Part shown: in pieces, positions 27,205-32,001 of the stretch
Layout: each line of letters begins with the position of its first letter
Position numbering within the stretch: position 1 is the stretch's first letter
From: Mariprofundaceae bacterium
GTDB taxonomy: Bacteria > Pseudomonadota > Zetaproteobacteria > Mariprofundales > Mariprofundaceae
Assembly: GCA_030950745.1 (NCBI GenBank)
Contig: JAUZQZ010000063.1
Coordinates: 1-32,001, forward strand
Length of the DNA stretch: 32,001 bases
Direction: 5' to 3'
Position numbers and translations under genes: made by a program
Notes under the pieces: generated by a model
What the model saw: only the letters and a program-made list of their open reading frames with translations
What the model was told of the DNA's origin: nothing
The model's database searches: none

Positions 27205-28790
27205 GTACTTTCTTCCTCATTATTTTCATTGGTATTTTGAGTTTCTTTAGCGGCCGGTTTCGTTTCAGACTTACCCGCTGTTTCAGCCTTGTCAGCAGAG
27301 GCTGCTTTGTGCTGTTGCTTTGCTCTGGAACGGCGAGCCGCACGCTCGGCCTGCTCCCGTGCCAGACGGTTATCGCGGGCCCCACTTCTGATCTTGGAAA
27401 TTCGGGCAAATTCCTGTTCCTTCTCAATTTTTGCAACCTGACCCTTGGCATAACGAAAATAATGTACCAACGGGATATGCGAGGGGCATACATAGCTGCA
27501 GCAGCCACACTCAATGCAATCAAATAAATCGTATTCCTGGCCACGGTCAAACTGGTCGTTGCGGCAGTGCCATGCCAGTTCATTGGGCACCAGTCCCGAC
27601 GGGCATACTTCAACGCAGTGGCCGCAGCGAATGCAGGGCTCTTCCACGGCTTGCTCGCTGTAAAAAGTGTCCCGTTTCATGGCCAGCAGACCATTGGTCG
27701 ATTTTACCACCGGCACATCCAGTTTCGACAGGCGTTCACCCATCATCGGGCCACCGTGAATCACATGCACGTCATCCATGTCATGTAAGCCGTGCCGGGC
27801 AAACAGGAAAGGGACGGGTGTTCCAATACGGGCGCATACATTTCCCGGTTGAGGTACGGCATCACCGCTCACCGTTATGATTCTCTCGGTCAAAGAGCGG
27901 CCCAGACATACGGCATTATGGACGGCATTGGCGGTGCCGACATTCTGGCAAAGCAGGCCAATATGAAGCGGTAATCGTCCTGCCGGGATTTCACGGCCCG
28001 TCAGCGCATAAATCAGTTGTTTTTCACTTCCCTGCGGGTAACGGGTTGGCAATACGCGGACCTCGATGTTACAGGTATCGATTCCGTGCATTTCGGTTAG
28101 AGCTTTGCGTATGCCTTCCACGGCATCTAATTTGTTGTCCTCAATGGCGATGATGCCATGTTTTGCGTTCACCGCATGCATGATGATGTCCATACCACGA
28201 AGAATTTCCTCCGATTTTTCCAGCATCAGGCGGTGATCGTTGGTAAGGTATGGCTCACACTCAATGCCATTAAGAATGACCGTGTCAATCGGATTACGTT
28301 GGTCTCTGACCATCTTGATAAAGCTGGGAAACACCGCACCGCCCAAACCCACGATGCCGCATATGCGAATGCGTTCGCGGATGGTGGATGGTTCTGTATT
28401 ACGATAATCCGGCATCGGTTCGAGGCTCTCGTCCGGGGTATCCTTGCCATCAGGTTCAATAAAGATGCATGGTCGTCCCATGCCGGAGGGGTGCGGTATG
28501 GGGTGCTCTTCAATCTTGACGACTTTGCCGGAAGAGGAAGCATGGATAGAAGCGGATACGTAACCCTGTGACTTGGCGATCTTCTGCCCAAGCAGTACGG
28601 AATCACCTACGTCCACCAGTGGCGTGCATGTTTCACCGATATGCTGTTTGAGCGGCAGAATTAGCACCGGCGGCAATGGACACTGACTAATCGGTGAGGT
28701 GGCTGTGATCTTGTGCTCCGGCGGATACATGCCACCGGGAAATGTTCCAGGTGTTGTCGGCTTCAGGTGCTCAAGCAACTTACGCAGCAT
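27201..28790 (-). CDS. rnfC: Ion-translocating oxidoreductase complex subunit RnfC
   Basis: RnfC is the peripheral cytoplasmic subunit, thought to bind NADH and FMN and to pass electrons through two [4Fe-4S] clusters. It has 529 residues. The N-terminal GGMYPPEHK matches the family opening. The flavin/NAD-binding core includes [10 protein letters not shown] (148-157) and [16 protein letters not shown]. The cluster motifs are [12 protein letters not shown] (386-397) and [12 protein letters not shown] (425-436). A C-terminal tail rich in Ala, Lys and Glu follows, of the variable type often seen in gammaproteobacterial RnfC. The start overlaps rnfB by 11 nt. Confidence 0.97.
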   Translation of the reverse strand: MLRKLLEHLKPTTPGTFPGGMYPPEHKITATSPISQCPLPPVLILPLKQHIGETCTPLVDVGDSVLLGQKIAKSQGYVSASIHASSSGKVVKIEEHPIPHPSGMGRPCIFIEPDGKDTPDESLEPMPDYRNTEPSTIRERIRICGIVGLGGAVFPSFIKMVRDQRNPIDTVILNGIECEPYLTNDHRLMLEKSEEILRGMDIIMHAVNAKHGIIAIEDNKLDAVEGIRKALTEMHGIDTCNIEVRVLPTRYPQGSEKQLIYALTGREIPAGRLPLHIGLLCQNVGTANAVHNAVCLGRSLTERIITVSGDAVPQPGNVCARIGTPVPFLFARHGLHDMDDVHVIHGGPMMGERLSKLDVPVVKSTNGLLAMKRDTFYSEQAVEEPCIRCGHCVEVCPSGLVPNELAWHCRNDQFDRGQEYDLFDCIECGCCSYVCPSHIPLVHYFRYAKGQVAKIEKEQEFARISKIRSGARDNRLAREQAERAARRSRAKQQHKAASADKAETAGKSETKPAAKETQNTNENNEEEST

Positions 28791-29346
28791 GTTTATTCCC
28801 GGTTTCTATCTTTTTATGGGTTCCTGGCGCTGACCATGTCCACTCCTCCAGAACCTCGGGTTTGAGTACCATATCGATGCAATTTACAGGGCAGGGTTCC
28901 ACGCACAAGGTACAACCCGTGCAATGATCCTCGATCACCGTATGATACTGTTTCGGCGCACCGATAATGGCATCTACCGGGCAGGCCTTGATGCACAGCG
29001 TGCAGCCGATGCATTCATCCTCACGGATAAAGGCCAGCATGGGCGGCGCGGGTTCTTCTTCAACCTGTTTGGGTTCTACGCCCATCAAATCCGCAATGGC
29101 CAGCATGGCGCGCTCACCGCCGGGAACGCAATGATTCACATCTGCTTCACCCCGCGTTACGGCCTCGGCATAGGGTTTGCAACCGGGATAGCCACATTGA
29201 CCGCACTGGGTCTGGGGCAGTATGGCATCAATCTTACCCACCATGGGGTCGCCCTCGACATGGAAGACGCGTGAGGCAATCGCCAGCACGATACCTGCAG
29301 CCAGCGCCACGCCTCCCAAACTCAATATTGCTGCCAGAATACCCAT
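28780..29346 (-). CDS. rnfB: Ion-translocating oxidoreductase complex subunit RnfB
   Basis: RnfB is a membrane-anchored ferredoxin-like subunit that takes electrons from or gives them to soluble ferredoxin. It has 188 residues. One N-terminal helix ([15 protein letters not shown]) precedes [22 protein letters not shown], a four-Cys cluster (Cys48, 51, 56 and 73). Two [4Fe-4S] motifs follow: [12 protein letters not shown] (112-123) and [12 protein letters not shown] (142-153). The start aligns well with E. coli RsxB. A MITE-like element ends only 9 nt before the ATG, so no normal Shine-Dalgarno sequence is visible at the expected distance. The element lies between rnfB and its usual neighbour rnfA. 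Confidence 0.96.
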   Translation of the reverse strand: MGILAAILSLGGVALAAGIVLAIASRVFHVEGDPMVGKIDAILPQTQCGQCGYPGCKPYAEAVTRGEADVNHCVPGGERAMLAIADLMGVEPKQVEEEPAPPMLAFIREDECIGCTLCIKACPVDAIIGAPKQYHTVIEDHCTGCTLCVEPCPVNCIDMVLKPEVLEEWTWSAPGTHKKIETGNKHAA

Positions 29347-29355
29347 TGCCGGGGA

Positions 29356-29629
29356 TTAACCCTGTCCTTTACACACAAGTCGCGCCACAGCGAGTTGCCC
29401 GGTGGTCATACGCAAGGCGCACTCTCGCAGCAAGGGTTGTTCCCTTGCAAGAGAGTGCAACGAAGACAGAGGGCCGCCTGGCGGCTCGTCCGAAGGGAAC
29501 CCTTGCACACGGGCCATACCGGCGTTGCGGCGCTTGCCAATGGAATAACCATTATCTGCGTACCTCGCCTTGGTCTGACCCGTGTGCCAGGGTTCGGCGA
29601 CATGACTTGCGTGTAAAGGACAGGGCTAA
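29356..29629. mobile_element. MITE-like element with terminal inverted repeats inside the rnf operon
   Basis: The ends are near-perfect inverted copies about 26 nt long with two mismatches. The left end begins at 29356 (core CCCTGTCCTTTACAC from 29360) and the right end closes at 29629 (core GTGTAAAGGACAGGG). Weaker inverted similarity (GGTCA...CAAGGCG) continues inward. The interior is highly structured: a hairpin at 29419-29458 pairs GCACTCTC with GAGAGTGC and GCAAGGG with CCCTTGC around a 5-nt loop. A second stem, GCCGCC/GGCGGC, lies near 29482-29494. At 274 bp it is far too short for a transposase, and the short open frames in it resemble nothing known. A clear target duplication was not found beyond a possible TAA. 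It separates rnfA from rnfB, which normally abut. The rest of the 376-bp gap (29630-29722) shows no gene. Confidence 0.75.
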
Positions 29630-29722
29630 CCTCCTGGAATCCGTTAACAGTAGAAAAACGGTGTAAATGTTGTGCTTTTAATCAAACTGAATAACGTGTG
29701 AAATTGAATAAATGGTCTGGAC

Positions 29723-30304
29723 TCAGGTTTTGACCAGTCCGGAGAATCCCATGAAGGCCAAACTCATCAAGCCTGCCGTAATCAATGATACAGCCGACCC
29801 CTTGAAGGCTGCCGGCACGGGTGCTTTATCGATACGCTCCCTCAAACCTGCGAACAGCACCAGCACCAGCGCGAATCCAAGTGCGGACCCGAACCCGTAC
29901 AGTGCTGATGTCATAAAGGTCTGCTCTTTCTGCACATTGAGCAGCGCCACACCGAGTACGGCACAGTTGGTGGTAATCAGTGGCAGAAAAATTCCCAGCG
30001 CCTGATACAGCACCGGACTGGATTTGTGGATCATCATCTCGATGAATTGTACCAGTACAGCGATAATCAGGATGAAGAAAATAGTTTGCAGATACAGCAA
30101 ATCATACGGAATCAGAATATACTGCTGTACCAGCCATGTTGTGGTAGAAGCCAGTGTCATCACGAACAACACAGCCAGTGACATGCCTGCCGCTGTTTCC
30201 AGTTTTCCCGAAACGCCGAGAAACGGGCAGATGCCAAGGAATTTGGTGAGGACGAAATTATTTACCAGTACGGCGGACAGCAGAATCAATGCAAATTCAC
30301 TCAT
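29723..30304 (-). CDS. rnfA: Ion-translocating oxidoreductase complex subunit RnfA
   Basis: RnfA is an integral membrane subunit homologous to RnfE, with which it forms the ion channel and intramembrane Fe-S site. It has 193 residues and six helices, the standard length. Diagnostic segments are [74 protein letters not shown] and [18 protein letters not shown]. The two conserved Cys residues ([15 protein letters not shown]) are present. It is first in the rnf run, and the MITE-like element follows it 93 nt after its stop. No Shine-Dalgarno sequence is evident before the ATG. Confidence 0.97.
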   Translation of the reverse strand: MSEFALILLSAVLVNNFVLTKFLGICPFLGVSGKLETAAGMSLAVLFVMTLASTTTWLVQQYILIPYDLLYLQTIFFILIIAVLVQFIEMMIHKSSPVLYQALGIFLPLITTNCAVLGVALLNVQKEQTFMTSALYGFGSALGFALVLVLFAGLRERIDKAPVPAAFKGSAVSLITAGLMSLAFMGFSGLVKT

Positions 30305-30335
30305 CGCCGCAGTATAGAAGGCACAACCATAGTGG

Positions 30336-30344
30336 TATATAGCA
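30336..30344 (-). promoter_or_regulatory. Extended -10 candidate upstream of rnfA
   Basis: Read on the minus strand, TGCTATATA resembles an extended -10 (TGn plus TATATA). It lies about 31 nt before the rnfA ATG, within the 206-bp gap between phoU and rnfA. No -35 consensus was found at 16-18 nt. A second possible -10, TATACT, sits only 6 nt before the ATG. No FNR-, NsrR- or Fur-like box stood out. The rest of this gap shows nothing recognisable and no terminator for phoU. Confidence 0.3.
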
Positions 30345-30510
30345 TTTTCAGTGTGGGTTTATCTCAGCCGTTCTCCGGCAGAAGACCTGTCTGCACATCC
30401 ACGATGACGGGCGCATATTTGGATTACAGTTCCGCATTGCATTTCTTTCTACAGGTATGGCGGATAAGGACGCTACGATTCTTGATTTTAAGGGATTCTT
30501 GGGAAAGTGG

Positions 30511-31209
30511 CTATCCGTTACCGTGCAACAGTTTTACGGCTTCCTTATGGTTTACGTGGCGAATATCATGCCCCTGGATATTATAGATTACCATTTCGGC
30601 GATGTTAGTGGCATGGTCAGCGATACGCTCCAGATTTCTGGCTGCGTTGGACAGCGTGATAGAAGCACTGATGGTGCGTGGGTTTTCCAGCATGTAAGTA
30701 ATCATTTCGCGGTACATGCTCTTGTATAATTTATCTACGCTCTTATCCTTTTCGATGACGGACATGGCCAGATGAATATCCCCGCGTGAAAGTGCATCCA
30801 GCGCATGATTTACCTGTTGCTGCACCTGATTGCCCATTGCTTCCAGATGGGAAAAATCTGCAGGAGGGTGATCCTGTATCTGTATGGCTTCCTCAGCGAG
30901 GCTGGCTGCCAGATCGCCCATGCGTTCCAGGTCGGTGACTACCTTGATGATGGTGATAATAAAGCGAAGATCGTTAGCGGCGGGTTGCCGCCGTACGATA
31001 ATATTACGTGTAATATCATCACATTGAACTTCCAGGGCATTAATGGCGCTATCGCGGCTAATGGTTTTACGGGCAAGCTTTTCATCTTGCTCCAGCATGC
31101 TTTTCACTGCATTTCCAATGGCATGCTCTACCAGTCCACCCATGAACAGGACACGTTCCTTGAGTTGAGTTAGTTCGTCATCGAAACGTCTTAACGTGTG
31201 GACATTCAT
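30511..31209 (-). CDS. phoU: Phosphate signalling protein PhoU
   Basis: PhoU is a cytoplasmic metal-binding helical protein that links the Pst phosphate transporter to the PhoR kinase and shuts off the Pho regulon when phosphate is ample. About 232 residues form two repeated three-helix bundles. Each repeat has its metal motif: DLERMGDLAASLAEEA in the first and NLERIADHATNIAEMV in the second (E-R-x-x-D pattern). The ATG at 31209 is preferred over the TTG at 31218, because the -10 hexamer covers that TTG. No pst, phoB or phoR gene is in the window, although a Pho-box-like site lies 730 bp upstream. No Shine-Dalgarno sequence precedes the ATG. Confidence 0.95.
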   Translation of the reverse strand: MNVHTLRRFDDELTQLKERVLFMGGLVEHAIGNAVKSMLEQDEKLARKTISRDSAINALEVQCDDITRNIIVRRQPAANDLRFIITIIKVVTDLERMGDLAASLAEEAIQIQDHPPADFSHLEAMGNQVQQQVNHALDALSRGDIHLAMSVIEKDKSVDKLYKSMYREMITYMLENPRTISASITLSNAARNLERIADHATNIAEMVIYNIQGHDIRHVNHKEAVKLLHGNG

Positions 31210-31217
31210 AATGTTCA

Positions 31218-31246
31218 ATTATAAATCAGAGCATGATAGATGTCAA
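31218..31246 (-). promoter_or_regulatory. Consensus sigma70 promoter of phoU
   Basis: On the minus strand a perfect -35 TTGACA (31241-31246) and a perfect -10 TATAAT (31218-31223) are separated by exactly 17 nt. Only 8 nt lie between the -10 and the A of the phoU ATG. Transcription would start at or within two bases of the start codon, giving a leaderless or nearly leaderless mRNA. The rest of the 176-bp gap (31219-31394) is AT-rich and otherwise featureless. Confidence 0.8.
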
Positions 31247-31394
31247 TAAATCTCTGTTAAATTAAAAAGTTATGTACGATAAATGGATGTGATGCACTAG
31301 AATAATTACGTAACTATTTGATTTTCTAATTTGGACACACGTTTCCAGGCGGGATGATGATGATTTCCATGCCGGAGGCTATGTGGGAGGATGT

Positions 31395-31862
31395 TCACGT
31401 GTAATAGGGTTGAAATGTGGCTATCATTGGCCTGTGCGGTATGTTCTTAATGTGTCCGCAGGTATTCATACCATGATGGATGGCTGATCCATGATTTCCA
31501 TGCAGAAACTGCGCGGCACCGCGTTTGCTGTCCAGCGCCAAGCCCGATTCAGACAGGAAAAAGAAACCACCGGCCATCAATAATCTGGCTTCTTGCATGG
31601 TGGCGACGTTACCACCTGAACACAGGGCAAACCACGCCAGTTCAGGCCTGTGAGCAAGGTGCCAGCGGGCGATTTCCAGCCCTCGAATATCGGGGTCATC
31701 AATATCAGTAATCAGGACGGAAAGAGGCGTTTTAACGATTGCCCGGCACACATGATTGTTGTGCTCTACCTTTGGGAAAAACCCGTTTGCCTCCATCATG
31801 TTGGCCAGTTGATGGGCTGCAATAATTCTTTTCGATACAATCAGGGTGTCATTCCTGAACAT
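31395..31862 (-). CDS. Degenerate receiver-like protein
   Basis: I do not recognise a named family. The 155 residues look like a response-regulator receiver fold without an output domain: an N-terminal strand (DTLIVSKRIIAAHQLANMMEANGF), a central strand SVLITDIDDPDIRGLEIARWH whose Asp would match the phosphoacceptor, then AWFALCSGG and GGFFFLSESG. The acidic pair after strand 1 is missing (VSKR instead), and the invariant Lys near strand 5 is replaced (FLSES). Normal phosphorylation is therefore doubtful. The last 40 residues are rich in His and Asn (FLHGNHGSAIHHGMNTCGHIKNIPHRP). The start is the ATG at 31862, six bases after AGGAGG; the ATG at 31868 touches that site directly and is unlikely to be used. 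It lies upstream of phoU on the same strand. Confidence 0.55.
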   Translation of the reverse strand: MFRNDTLIVSKRIIAAHQLANMMEANGFFPKVEHNNHVCRAIVKTPLSVLITDIDDPDIRGLEIARWHLAHRPELAWFALCSGGNVATMQEARLLMAGGFFFLSESGLALDSKRGAAQFLHGNHGSAIHHGMNTCGHIKNIPHRPMIATFQPYYT

Positions 31863-31940
31863 ACGCATCCTCCTTTTTTCTTCATGGAGACATGATATAT
31901 CAATATAATGACAACATGATGGCAGGATTGTGACAACGTT

Positions 31941-31974
31941 ATGTCATGCATATGTCACGCTAAAACGGTAGGGT
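31941..31974 (+). promoter_or_regulatory. Pho-box-like PhoB site with downstream -10
   Basis: ATGTCAT (31941-31947) and ATGTCAC (31952-31958) are direct repeats with 11-bp periodicity, as in the PhoB consensus of two CTGTCAT units 4 nt apart. A weaker third unit (GTGACAA, 31930-31936) lies on the same phase. Ten bases after the second unit is TAGGGT (31969-31974), at the distance at which PhoB promoters have their -10. The site points right, out of the window, and is divergent from the receiver-like gene. With phoU nearby, a phosphate-regulated gene starting at or beyond the edge is likely. Confidence 0.5.
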
Positions 31975-31980
31975 TAGCTT

Positions 31981-32001
31981 ATGGATAAATTGTGGCCGGA
32001 T
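31981..32001 (+). CDS. Possible start of a gene running off the right edge
   Basis: An ATG at 31981 opens a frame (MDKLWPD) that stays open to the window end. It lies only 6 nt after the putative -10 of the Pho-box promoter, so either the transcript is leaderless or the true start is further right. Seven codons are too few to identify a product. Confidence 0.2.

Noticed and set aside
29271-29666. Plus- and minus-strand open frames inside the MITE-like element
   Set aside because: They cross the terminal repeats and hairpins, have no ribosome sites and match no family I recognise. They reflect structured repeat DNA.

Overview
The window reads as a chromosomal segment of a Gram-negative proteobacterium. 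It has the BamB outer-membrane assembly lipoprotein, a YfgM-BamB-Der block, a RatA-RnfH pair, a six-subunit Rnf complex, PgsA, TrmL and GreA, and moderate GC. The gene order fits Gammaproteobacteria or the related Zetaproteobacteria; the phylum-level call is an inference from gene content, not a search. No rRNA, tRNA, CRISPR array or intact transposase gene was seen.

Left part (1-9.5 kb): a short non-coding edge, then phosphomannomutase/phosphoglucomutase (-) divergent from a Rep-type helicase (+). The helicase converges on a large PilZ-like protein (-). Next come an unusual nitronate monooxygenase-like flavoprotein (-) divergent from alanine dehydrogenase (+), and a PAS hybrid histidine kinase ending in a hairpin/terminator region.

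Middle part (9.6-21 kb): a mostly plus-strand housekeeping run. It holds carB-greA-DUF4149-AI-2E permease, then yfgM-bamB-der-ratA-rnfH with overlapping or nearly touching genes. A small lipoprotein gene (-) and an iron-type alcohol dehydrogenase (+) are divergent around a perfect 16-nt palindrome. pgsA (-) converges on the dehydrogenase.

21.06-21.41 kb: a 355-bp AT-rich gap carries several DnaA-box-like 9-mers, AT-rich direct repeats and a palindrome. It looks like a replication-origin or DnaA-binding region, although the genes on both sides mostly point toward it.

Right part (21.4-30.3 kb, all minus): rnfA, a 274-bp MITE-like element, rnfB-C-D-G-E, a MIF-type tautomerase, an alanine/sodium symporter, a YfhL-type ferredoxin, gmk and trmL. 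The genes from rnfB to gmk are tightly packed and probably cotranscribed. The Rnf complex would couple ferredoxin:NAD oxidoreduction to ion transport. The neighbouring ferredoxin and alanine-cation symporter make an energetic link conceivable but unproven.

Right edge (30.5-32 kb): phoU with a consensus sigma70 promoter so close to its ATG that the mRNA should be nearly leaderless, a degenerate receiver-domain protein, and a Pho-box-like promoter pointing out of the window. Together these suggest a phosphate-response locus.
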